Shown: one piece after another, positions 7,858 to 15,092 of the stretch
Position numbering within the stretch: position 1 is the first letter of the stretch
Layout of the letters: the number at the start of each line of letters is the position of its first letter
Assembly: GCA_016466735.1 (NCBI GenBank)
Contig: JAAOED010000006.1
Span: 55,282 to 119,281, forward strand
Length of the DNA stretch: 64,000 nt
Direction of reading: 5' to 3'
DNA from: Weissella confusa
GTDB taxonomy: Bacteria > Bacillota > Bacilli > Lactobacillales > Lactobacillaceae
The notes under the pieces: model-generated
Seen by the model: the letters and a program-made list of their open reading frames with translations, nothing else
Databases searched by the model: none
Told to the model about the DNA's origin: nothing
Translations under genes and position numbers: made by a program

Positions 7858-9048
7858 ATGCGAAAAAACGTCAGTATCATTTTTAGCGTCCTCATAATCA
7901 TGGGGGCGTTTATTTTTTGGGGTCTCACGACGCATCAACATATTAGTTCCGACTTAAATACAGTTAAAAGTGATGATGTGAAGGTGCCTTATGGTGGCGC
8001 CTCACAAAAGCCACTGTATTCAGATAAAGATTTCTTGAACCGCATGTCACCATATCCGGTCATGCATGATGATCTCCAATACGCCATTGCGCTACTTGGC
8101 TTGCAGGGCGCTTGGTCGCTTAAGGCAGGTCAAGCATCGGTTGACAAACACCAACTGATTAAGGTTGATACTTTGGATCCACAAGGCATTGCGGTAAGTC
8201 GTAACGAGATTTTTGTGTCGGCTTATGATCACGCGCACAAGGCGAATTCCGTTATTTACGTGCTTAACAAATGGACCGGTCGCTACATTAAGACATTGGT
8301 TCTCCAATACCAAGACCACGCGGGCGGCATTTCATACGATTCTGATCATCAATTACTCTGGGTCGCTGGTCACAACGGTAAAGACTCCGTGCTATACGGC
8401 ATTGCACAGGCGGATATTGATAGCTATGATATTCGTTCCAAGTTGCCAATTGGTTATCAGCAAGATTTTACACTCAAGACGGCTATTAACGCCTCGACTG
8501 TCGCATATTACGATGGCGCGCTTTGGGTTGGGTACTTTACACGCGCCGGTCTAGGAAACGTACAAAAATTTGCAATTAATGGCGATTCGAATGCAACACT
8601 AATGGTCGGACAACCAGTTGGTGATAAAGACCCCTCAATTGTGGCGGGTAATAAGTTATATGAAAGTGTTCCTGAACTACAAGGGATATCGGCTAATAGC
8701 AACCACGTGATGATTACATCCTCATTCAGTAATGCGGACTCTAAGTTAGTTCGATTCAATAAGGGCGATGACGGCAAGATGACTAACGGCATGTACGTCA
8801 CCATGCCACCATTTTTAGAAGGTGTTAATTACGATGGAGATACAGACCGCTTTTATGCGTTGTTCGAAAGTGCGACACCGGTGTACCGAATCAAGACCAA
8901 GGCTGTGGTTGATCGCATCGTTTATATCGATCCGAAAACGTTCAATAAGTACGCCTTACCATATAAGGAATTACGTAATCCGCTGGGGATGGATTTGGCA
9001 ACAAACACCAGTCAGACACAAAATCCAGCTTGGATTTATCATAAATAA
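7858..9048 (+). CDS. Exported beta-propeller-like protein
   Basis: A 396-residue protein with an N-terminal membrane anchor or signal peptide (about 5-24, VSIIFSVLIIMGAFIFWG). Its extracellular body has repeated strand-rich units: VDTLDPQGIAVSRNEIFVSAYD, AGGISYDSDHQLLWVAGHNG, LGNVQKFAINGDSN, LQGISANSNHVMITSSFS. These are reminiscent of YncE/NHL-type propeller blades, so a surface binding protein is a reasonable guess. A TATAAT box lies at 7817-7822 and AGGAT precedes ATG 7858. The gene sits 23 nt upstream of a serine hydrolase gene (now broken), suggesting a shared envelope role. Confidence 0.6.
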   Translation: MRKNVSIIFSVLIIMGAFIFWGLTTHQHISSDLNTVKSDDVKVPYGGASQKPLYSDKDFLNRMSPYPVMHDDLQYAIALLGLQGAWSLKAGQASVDKHQLIKVDTLDPQGIAVSRNEIFVSAYDHAHKANSVIYVLNKWTGRYIKTLVLQYQDHAGGISYDSDHQLLWVAGHNGKDSVLYGIAQADIDSYDIRSKLPIGYQQDFTLKTAINASTVAYYDGALWVGYFTRAGLGNVQKFAINGDSNATLMVGQPVGDKDPSIVAGNKLYESVPELQGISANSNHVMITSSFSNADSKLVRFNKGDDGKMTNGMYVTMPPFLEGVNYDGDTDRFYALFESATPVYRIKTKAVVDRIVYIDPKTFNKYALPYKELRNPLGMDLATNTSQTQNPAWIYHK

Positions 9049-9071
9049 GAGTAAGTCATGAGGGGAAGAAC

Positions 9072-10205
9072 ATGAAACATCTAAAGTTAGGCATCGGTAT
9101 TGTTGTCATCATCATTGTTGCTTTGGGGGCATTTGTCGGTTTAAACGAACCGAATAAAACAGCAGAAGAAAAAGCCCCGGTCACTAAGCACGCACAAGCA
9201 AAAAAGATTGTGCCAATTAAATTACGTGATGTAAATAAAGCGGTTGCCCCATCAGGTACTTTGGGGGCGCAAGTAGATCAACGGGTAAAAGAAAGTCATC
9301 ATAGTGGTACACTTTTGGTTGCCCAAGACGGTAAAATCATCATTAACCAAGGGTACGGTTTAGCAAACAAATCAGCAAATACGCCAACAACTGCTAAATC
9401 TCTCTATGGCATTGCATCAATTCAAAAGAACTTAACTGCCATGCTTGTCATGCAACAAGTTGCCGCTGGTAAAATTCACCTAACTGACAAAGTTAGTCAA
9501 TATCTGCCGGAATTGCCTGATGCTGACACGGTCACTGTGCAACAATTGCTCAACATGACGGCCGGCTACAATCAGGTAGGTAAAACAGAAGACAAGTTGG
9601 ATGAAGCTGGTTACGTTGATTTTGGTTTAAAGCATCTGACCATGGATCAACGCAGCGCTTGGTATTATTCAGCTGGTAATTAGGTTGCATTAGTTGGCAT
9701 TCTACGTGAAGTTACGGGCAAGTCGTACGATCAGCTACTAGACAAGACGTTTAAAAAGCAATTCGCCATTGCATACACAAACTATAATGAGTTTGTTAAT
9801 AGTCCTGATCGCGTTGAAAACTATGGTGCCGATGGCAATCCGTACTTTGACAATCCAAGCATTTTTAATCGTGAAGTCGGTACTGGTAGCATTGAAATGA
9901 CCACTGGTAACTTATACAAGTTATTACATGAGGAATTAGCGGGTAAGCTTATTAGTAAAGACTTGTTGCAACAGATGCTTGTAACTGGACCAAATGAGAA
10001 TTATGCAGCCGGCATGTATGACGATGGTAACGCATACCGTCTCCATGGCGTTTTGCTGGGGTTTGAACCTTCAGTTAAAACAACCAAAGATAGTAAAACT
10101 ATGGTAATTTGGTTGAGTAACGAGAATACCGCCAAGACAAAAGAAAACTACAACATGGTCAATCAAATTTTTGACACAGTAACTGGTACACCAATCACAC
10201 AATAA
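9072..10205 (+). pseudogene. Class C beta-lactamase-type serine hydrolase, interrupted by an amber codon
   Basis: ATG 9072 (RBS GAGGGG) begins a signal-anchored protein (hydrophobic 5-23). The catalytic SxxK motif SIQKN is present near residue 117, in the AmpC/PBP4-like fold context (KAxxLYGIASIQKNLTA). At codon 204 a TAG (9681-9683) falls directly after YYSAGN, next to the catalytic Tyr motif. The same frame then runs open to 10205 with family-like sequence (VALVGILREVTGKSYDQLL). Total length without the stop would be 377 residues, normal for the family. A single substitution explains the break. Without suppression the product lacks the second half of its active site. Confidence 0.85.
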
Positions 10206-10215
10206 TCTATATGCA

Positions 10216-10243
10216 AAGCTCACCATCATTGGTGGGCTTTTTT
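10216..10243 (+). terminator. Rho-independent terminator
   Basis: AGCTCACCA-TCAT-TGGTGGGCT followed by T6, after the serine hydrolase gene. Confidence 0.8.
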
Positions 10244-10327
10244 AGGGGTCGATAGTGGTAAATGGGGAATTATTGTCGGTATAATAAAGCAATCACTAAA
10301 AATAGGGATTATGACGAGGGGAATACA

Positions 10328-10846
10328 ATGATAATACGACCACTAGAAAAAGTAGACTTAGAGTTTATTTACCAACAAGAGAACACTCGCAATGCGATGG
10401 CACTGTGGTTTGAAGAACCTTATTCTTCATTCGACGAGCTAAGTCTGTTGTACGATAAGCACATCTTAGATCAAAGCGAGCGACGGTTTATTGTCCAAGA
10501 AGACGATGGCACGCCAGTTGGTGTTGTTGAAATCATGGATATTGATTTGTTACATCGGACTGCCGAGATTCAGGTATACATCAACAGTGCTTTCACCGGG
10601 AACGGATACGCAACAAAGGCAATGGCTTACGGTGTGCGTTATGGATTTAACAACTTAAACCTGCACAAGCTATACCTGTATGTTGATGTTAAAAACGCAT
10701 CTGCGATTCATATTTACGAAAAGCTAGGTTTCCGACGAGAAGGGACGTTGATTGAGCAATTCTTTGCTGAAGGACAATATCACGATTCTTACTTCATGGG
10801 GATGTTGCATAACGAATATCGTGATTGGGTAGCTGCCCAAAAATAA
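10328..10846 (+). CDS. speG: Spermidine N1-acetyltransferase (GNAT)
   Basis: A 172-residue GNAT enzyme that acetylates spermidine/spermine with acetyl-CoA, limiting polyamine toxicity. It matches E. coli SpeG closely in its diagnostic blocks: IRPLE..DL near the N-terminus, WFEEPY.SF.ELS.LYDKH, DQSERRF, the acetyl-CoA loop GNGYATKAM (SpeG QGKGLATRA) and KLYLYVDVKNASAIHIYEKLGF. GAGGGG is spaced 7 nt before ATG 10328, so the longer frame from 10262 is rejected. A TATAAT box lies at 10280-10285. It is monocistronic, with a hairpin downstream. Confidence 0.9.
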   Translation: MIIRPLEKVDLEFIYQQENTRNAMALWFEEPYSSFDELSLLYDKHILDQSERRFIVQEDDGTPVGVVEIMDIDLLHRTAEIQVYINSAFTGNGYATKAMAYGVRYGFNNLNLHKLYLYVDVKNASAIHIYEKLGFRREGTLIEQFFAEGQYHDSYFMGMLHNEYRDWVAAQK

Positions 10847-10854
10847 CACGCTCT

Positions 10855-10880
10855 GCCCATACTACCTGTATGGGCTTTTC
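10855..10880 (+). terminator. speG terminator
   Basis: GCCCATAC (10855-10862) and GTATGGGC (10868-10875) followed by TTTTC. Confidence 0.85.
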
Positions 10881-10886
10881 TTTAAT

Positions 10887-10946
10887 AAACACAAATTCAC
10901 AGAATGGCCAGAGAAAACACACTGTCTTTCTGGCCATTCTGTGAAT
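10887..10946 (-). terminator. Terminator with a perfect 18-bp stem
   Basis: ATTCACAGAATGGCCAGA (10895-10912) is exactly complementary to 10929-10946. On the minus strand it is followed by TTTGTGTTTATT, directly after the stop of the small membrane protein gene. Confidence 0.8.
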
Positions 10947-10948
10947 AT

Positions 10949-11161
10949 TTAAATCATTGACTTAATCCCCGAAATAATTGGCCCTAGTGACAATACAATC
11001 AAAGCAATCCCTATATAGAAGCCATAACTTAATCCCCATAACTTAAACGGAGCTGACTGTGGTTGGTCGAATTTTTTATAGGTGTCGACGGCTTGCTTGG
11101 TCATATAAATTTCTAAGACACCTAAAGCGAACATGACTAGGCCCAAAAATGTAGATAGCAT
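10949..11161 (-). CDS. Small two-helix membrane protein, YxTKxAV family (paralogue 1)
   Basis: A 70-residue protein with two transmembrane helices (about 2-20 and 46-66). They are joined by a conserved charged loop containing YMTKQAVDTYKKFDQ and APFKLWGLSYGFYIG. AAGGAGG sits 5 nt before ATG 11161. A near-identical gene lies at 16712-16927 and a more distant relative at 16939-17208. All share the pattern Y-x-TK-x-AV-x-x-Y. A perfect cre box (11220-11234) overlaps the predicted promoter (TTACAA-16-TATAGA), so repression by CcpA in glucose is likely. Function is unknown. Confidence 0.75.
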   Translation of the reverse strand: MLSTFLGLVMFALGVLEIYMTKQAVDTYKKFDQPQSAPFKLWGLSYGFYIGIALIVLSLGPIISGIKSMI

Positions 11162-11219
11162 ACAATCCTCCTTAATTCTGACAGTGATATAGCAGCTTCT
11201 ATACTAATCGTAGCAACAA

Positions 11220-11234
11220 TTGTAAGCGCATACA
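11220..11234. promoter_or_regulatory. cre box (CcpA site) between divergent genes
   Basis: TTGTAAGCGCATACA fits WTGNAANCGNWNNCW at every position. It overlaps the -35 region of the minus-strand gene at 10949-11161. It lies about 17 nt upstream of the -35 of the plus-strand oxidoreductase promoter. Confidence 0.75.
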
Positions 11235-11250
11235 AACAATTTTGTTTGGT

Positions 11251-11279
11251 TTGACCTGATTTTTTGTTAGTGATATTGT
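11251..11279 (+). promoter_or_regulatory. Promoter of the flavin disulfide-reductase-like gene
   Basis: TTGACC (11251-11256), a 17-nt spacer and TATTGT (11274-11279), about 44 nt before ATG 11323. Confidence 0.6.
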
Positions 11280-11322
11280 TAACTTGTACGATATTTGGTA
11301 CGCATACAGAAAAGGTGAAATA

Positions 11323-12663
11323 ATGACATACGACGTAATTTATATTGGAAGTGGTCACGCCGCCTGGCACGGCGCCCAAGAACTGGCACGTGCCGGTAAA
11401 AAGGTTGCGTTGATTGAGCAAGAAAAAGTATCAGGAACGTGTACTAATTTTGGCTGCAACGCCAAAATTTTGTTAGATGGGCCGGCTGAATTATTGCATC
11501 ACTTGCACAATTATCACGGCATTGGTATCAACGACGCCGTAAACATTGTCTGGCCGGAGTTGATGGCATACAAGCACCAAGTTATCGATCCAATGGATGA
11601 TGTTATGGCCCGCATTTTGGCAATTGATGGTATCGATATCATTTTTGGGCATGCATCATTTGTAGACGAACACACAATTGCTGTAGCTGACGAAACATAT
11701 ACAGCTGATAATTTTGTGCTTGCAATGGGCCAACGTGCTGCTAAGCTACCAGTGACTGGTACGGAATTAACACATGACAGTAAAGATTTTCTAGACTTAC
11801 CTGAAATGCCAGCCTCGATGATTTTGATTGGCGCTGGATTCATCGGGATGGAGTTTGCTTCTATTGCCCATGCCGCTGGTAGCGATGTCACCATTATCGA
11901 ATACGCTGATCGTGCTTTGGCAAATTTTGATGCTGAATACACACAACGTGTAGTTGAAATCATGTCAGAGAAGGGTATCAACTTCGCGTTTGGTAATGCT
12001 GTAAACGAAATCAAGGCAACCGACAACGGATACATCGTGACGACTGCGCAAGGTAATCAATTCGAAGCTGCGATGGTATTTGATACAACTGGTCGCATAC
12101 CAAATATCGATCAGATGAATCTTGAAAACGTTGGTGTTGCAACGAATCGGGGCGGGGTAGTCGTAAACGATCACATGCAGACTAGCGTTTCACACATTTA
12201 TGCCAGTGGCGATGTCGTCGCAAAGACAACACCACGTTTAACACCGACCGCTACCTTCGAGTCGTTGTACATTGCGGATATTTTGCTGGGTAAGGAAAAC
12301 GAAGCAATTAAGTACCCAGCTGTACCATCCGTAACGTTTACATTGCCACGTATGGCACAAATTGGTGTTTCTACAACTGAAGCTAGTGCGTCGGATGAGT
12401 ATCAAATTCACAATATTAATTTTGCGCAACTCGGTATGTTTGCAAGTCATCACGATCAGGAAGCAAAGGTTAAAATTGTTTTGAATCGTGATAAGCAGTT
12501 GGTTGGTGCCGCAATCATCGGTGATGCGGCGCCGGAACTCGTTAATACACTCGTACCAATCATCAACCACAAATATACAAAGGACGACCTTAATAAGACG
12601 ATTTATGCATTTCCAACGGCATCAGCGATGTTACCAATGTTGTTAGCCAACTTCTTAGCATAG
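11323..12663 (+). CDS. FAD/NAD(P)-dependent disulfide-reductase-like oxidoreductase
   Basis: A 446-residue class I pyridine nucleotide-disulfide oxidoreductase homologue (glutathione reductase/MerA/LPD fold). The FAD-binding site is IGSGHAAWHGA near residue 8. The redox pair sits in GTCTNFGCNAK (about 41-51, Cys-x4-Cys). The NAD(P) site is LIGAGFIGMEFA near 170, the second FAD motif HIYASGDV near 294, and a dimerisation domain follows. The usual C-terminal HPTxxE catalytic dyad is replaced by FPTASAM, so classic glutathione or lipoamide turnover is doubtful. AAAGGTG precedes ATG 11323. It is transcribed divergently from a cre-controlled small membrane gene. Confidence 0.85.
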   Translation: MTYDVIYIGSGHAAWHGAQELARAGKKVALIEQEKVSGTCTNFGCNAKILLDGPAELLHHLHNYHGIGINDAVNIVWPELMAYKHQVIDPMDDVMARILAIDGIDIIFGHASFVDEHTIAVADETYTADNFVLAMGQRAAKLPVTGTELTHDSKDFLDLPEMPASMILIGAGFIGMEFASIAHAAGSDVTIIEYADRALANFDAEYTQRVVEIMSEKGINFAFGNAVNEIKATDNGYIVTTAQGNQFEAAMVFDTTGRIPNIDQMNLENVGVATNRGGVVVNDHMQTSVSHIYASGDVVAKTTPRLTPTATFESLYIADILLGKENEAIKYPAVPSVTFTLPRMAQIGVSTTEASASDEYQIHNINFAQLGMFASHHDQEAKVKIVLNRDKQLVGAAIIGDAAPELVNTLVPIINHKYTKDDLNKTIYAFPTASAMLPMLLANFLA

Positions 12664-12683
12664 TCTGAATATTTCAACACCAC

Positions 12684-12718
12684 CAAGCCCGTCAAAACTT
12701 GTTTTTGACGGGCTTTTA
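12684..12718 (+). terminator. Rho-independent terminator
   Basis: AAGCCCGTCAAAA-CTTG-TTTTTGACGGGCTTTT after the oxidoreductase gene. Confidence 0.85.
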
Positions 12719-12730
12719 CTATCAAAATAC

Positions 12731-12761
12731 ATGTGAATATTTCCACAAAATATCGTACAAT
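12731..12761 (+). promoter_or_regulatory. hemH promoter region with a Rex-like box
   Basis: ATGTGAATATTTCCACAA (12731-12748) matches the Rex consensus TTGTGAAnnnnTTCACAA at all but two of the defined positions. It lies 7 nt upstream of a -10 box TACAAT (12756-12761). A bound repressor would occlude the -35 region. Confidence 0.45.
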
Positions 12762-12810
12762 CGAAAATAGGTTTGTATTAAATGATTATATTTTTTGGGG
12801 GGATGAATAC

Positions 12811-13746
12811 ATGACGACAGGCGTGTTGTTGGTAAATTTAGGAACGCCGGCGAGTCCAAGTAGTGCCGACGTTAAGCCATATTTAAAAGAATTTTTATCG
12901 GACCCAAATGTCATCCACGTGCCAAAACCAATTTGGCGAGTGATTTTAAACGGGTTTATTTTGCCGATGCGCACATGGCGATCAGCAACCTTTTATCGTG
13001 AAATCTGGTTAGAGGACGGCTCACCATTAACCGTATACACGGCAAAATTAGCTGAGAATTTACAAAAGCTACAACCAGATTGGCTGGTTGAATACGCGAT
13101 GACATATGGTGCACCAACAATTCCGGATCAACTACATCAATTACGTGAAAATGGCGCTGATGACATTATTGTGGTGCCACTATTCCCACAATACTCAACG
13201 ACGACGACAAAAACAATTGTTGAAAAAGCGACGGCTGCTGATTCAAAAGTACAGATTATCCTATCGTACGAGACGCATCCAGCATACATCGAAGCCTTGG
13301 CTGAAAAGATTAAGGCGGACTGGCAAGCAAACAGCTATGATAAGTTGATGCTGTCATATCACGGCATTCCAACGAGTTATGTTCGTCAGGGGGATGATTA
13401 TCTAAAACAGGTAACAGCGACGACAGAAGCCCTTAAAACCGCCTTGCAATTGGATGACAATCAAATCGTTCAAACATTCCAATCAAAATTTGGACCAACG
13501 CCTTGGTTAAAGCCGTATACCAGCCACGTTTTGACAGAGTTGCCTATCTACGGTGACAAAAACGTGCTAGTTGCAACACCGGGGTTTGTGATTGACTCGC
13601 TTGAGACCTTGAACGAATTGAAGATTACTGGTGCGCAAACGTTCAAGGCAGCAGGAGGTGACCGTTTCGGCTTAGTATCACCACTAAACGACAATCCAGC
13701 ATTGGCGAAGATGTACGAAAGCATTGTGAGTGATTATGTTCGATAA
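12811..13746 (+). CDS. hemH: Ferrochelatase
   Basis: A 311-residue chelatase that inserts Fe(II) into a porphyrin (coproporphyrin III in most Firmicutes). It starts with GVLLVNLGTP and carries the family block YGAPTIPDQLHQL. It also has VPLFPQYSTTTT, the catalytic-site segment SYHGIPTSYVRQGD (invariant His) and TFQSKFGPTPWLKPY. The product acts at the cytosolic membrane face. GGGGGGA precedes ATG 12811. The 3' end overlaps mntH by 11 nt, so the two are co-transcribed. No other haem biosynthesis gene is visible, so the cell may use scavenged porphyrins. A Rex-like box overlaps the promoter. Confidence 0.93.
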   Translation: MTTGVLLVNLGTPASPSSADVKPYLKEFLSDPNVIHVPKPIWRVILNGFILPMRTWRSATFYREIWLEDGSPLTVYTAKLAENLQKLQPDWLVEYAMTYGAPTIPDQLHQLRENGADDIIVVPLFPQYSTTTTKTIVEKATAADSKVQIILSYETHPAYIEALAEKIKADWQANSYDKLMLSYHGIPTSYVRQGDDYLKQVTATTEALKTALQLDDNQIVQTFQSKFGPTPWLKPYTSHVLTELPIYGDKNVLVATPGFVIDSLETLNELKITGAQTFKAAGGDRFGLVSPLNDNPALAKMYESIVSDYVR

Positions 13747-14938
13747 GCGATTTTTTCAACGGTTCTTGTCATACGCCGGTGCTTCGTCATTAGTGGCAAT
13801 CGGATACATGGATCCCGGCAATTGGTTAACCGCCATCGTGGGTGGAAACCTGTTCCATTGGTGGATATTACCAGTCATGACTTTGGCCATTGTATTTGCA
13901 ATTGTCTTGCAGTTGGTTAGTGCGCGACTAGGAATTGTTACAGGTAAAAACCTAGCTGAATTGGTTGCACCAGCGTTGTCTAAGCCAATCCGAATCGGGT
14001 TTTGGGCATTCAATGAGCTTACGATGATTGCGACTGATTTGACGGCCGTGGTTGGTACAGCAATTGCCTTACACTTATTGTTTGGCTGGTCACTTCAAGT
14101 AACCACGTTATTGACTGTTTTCGATATTATTATTTTTCTATGGTTATTTAAGTTCGGTGTCCGGCGTATCGAGTTATTAGCCGTCGCTGTGATGGTCGTT
14201 GTGACGCTTGGCTTTATTTTTGTGCTTCAACCACACCGTTTGGCTGAGACCCAACCAGTTCACGAACCATTGCGCTCGTTCGGTTGGCTAAGTGTTAGTT
14301 TGGTTGGCGCCATCATCATGCCGCACAACTTGTATTTGCATTCCGAATTGGCTAAAGCGCGGCCATACAACCGAGAAGACGATGCCGAAGTAAGTGACAT
14401 GCTCCGAATGGCAAAATGGGATACAACGATCCATTTACTTGGTTCTTGGGTCGTCAACGTGCTGTTGGTATTGATGGGATGGTTCGTCTTTACTGAAATT
14501 GGACATAGTAATGTGATGTTCAGCGCGCTGTATGATACGTTGAAGCCAACAATTATGGCACCAATTTTCGCAATTGCACTTTTGCTTACCGGTTTGATTG
14601 CGTCAATTGCCAGTACGTTAGCTGGTCAAATTGTCATGACAGGGTTGTTGCACTGGCGGCTACCAATGGTTTGGCGCCGTATTATTACGCGAGCATTTAC
14701 GCTAGTGCCTGTGATTATCATCGTCTTTTTGTACCACGGCCAAGAGCAGGCATTATCAGAGCTAATCATCGTGGCACAGTACAGCCTAGCAGTAATGTTG
14801 CCCGCTAATTTAGCTGTCATGTGGTGGGCAATGCGTCGCTTGCCATCACCCTGGCAGTTCCCACCGGTGATTCAGAAAGTTGTTGTTGGCGTCGCAATGG
14901 TCGTCGGCATATTCAGTTTGTTAGGTTTAATGATGTAA
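13736..14938 (+). CDS. mntH: NRAMP-family Mn/Fe transporter
   Basis: A 400-residue proton-coupled divalent metal importer. The TM1 metal-binding motif DPGNW is at 26-30, and the TM6 motif MPHNLYLHSELAKAR near 197. About 11 hydrophobic segments are present. ATG 13736 lies inside the hemH 3' end (11-nt overlap), which implies translational coupling. A GTG six bases earlier is possible but less likely. The pairing with ferrochelatase suggests Fe(II) supply for haem, but Mn(II) uptake is the commonest function of the family. It ends in a hairpin terminator. Confidence 0.9.
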   Translation: MFDKRFFQRFLSYAGASSLVAIGYMDPGNWLTAIVGGNLFHWWILPVMTLAIVFAIVLQLVSARLGIVTGKNLAELVAPALSKPIRIGFWAFNELTMIATDLTAVVGTAIALHLLFGWSLQVTTLLTVFDIIIFLWLFKFGVRRIELLAVAVMVVVTLGFIFVLQPHRLAETQPVHEPLRSFGWLSVSLVGAIIMPHNLYLHSELAKARPYNREDDAEVSDMLRMAKWDTTIHLLGSWVVNVLLVLMGWFVFTEIGHSNVMFSALYDTLKPTIMAPIFAIALLLTGLIASIASTLAGQIVMTGLLHWRLPMVWRRIITRAFTLVPVIIIVFLYHGQEQALSELIIVAQYSLAVMLPANLAVMWWAMRRLPSPWQFPPVIQKVVVGVAMVVGIFSLLGLMM

Positions 14939-14940
14939 CA

Positions 14941-14977
14941 AAGGAGACTTGGATTTTTTGTCCAGGTCTCTTTTGTT
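14941..14977 (+). terminator. hemH-mntH terminator
   Basis: GGAGACTTGGA-TTTTTTG-TCCAGGTCTC followed by TTTTGTTT. It is similar in sequence to the terminator at 16668-16707. Confidence 0.85.
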
Positions 14978-15092
14978 TAGATAACCAATGTGCAACATTT
15001 TTCTTGAGTAAAAAATAATTTACATTCCTTAAATCCTTTTCCGGTGCTATCATACTGGTGAAAAGTAAGTAATCAACAGAGGGGATACTTAT

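Noticed and set aside
7667..7941. Overlapping frames of 76 (+) and 69 (-) codons between the permease and propeller genes
   Set aside because: They overlap the well-supported 52-residue membrane protein gene, a TATAAT box and the propeller gene start, and lack start signals.
10895..10946. Perfect 18-bp inverted repeat considered as an insertion-sequence end
   Set aside because: It directly follows a gene stop codon, has a T-rich tail on that strand and no partner or transposase, so it is a terminator.
11514..12035. 173-codon open frame on the minus strand inside the disulfide-reductase-like gene
   Set aside because: It is antisense to a clear enzyme gene with good codon use, has no RBS, and its composition reflects the complementary strand.
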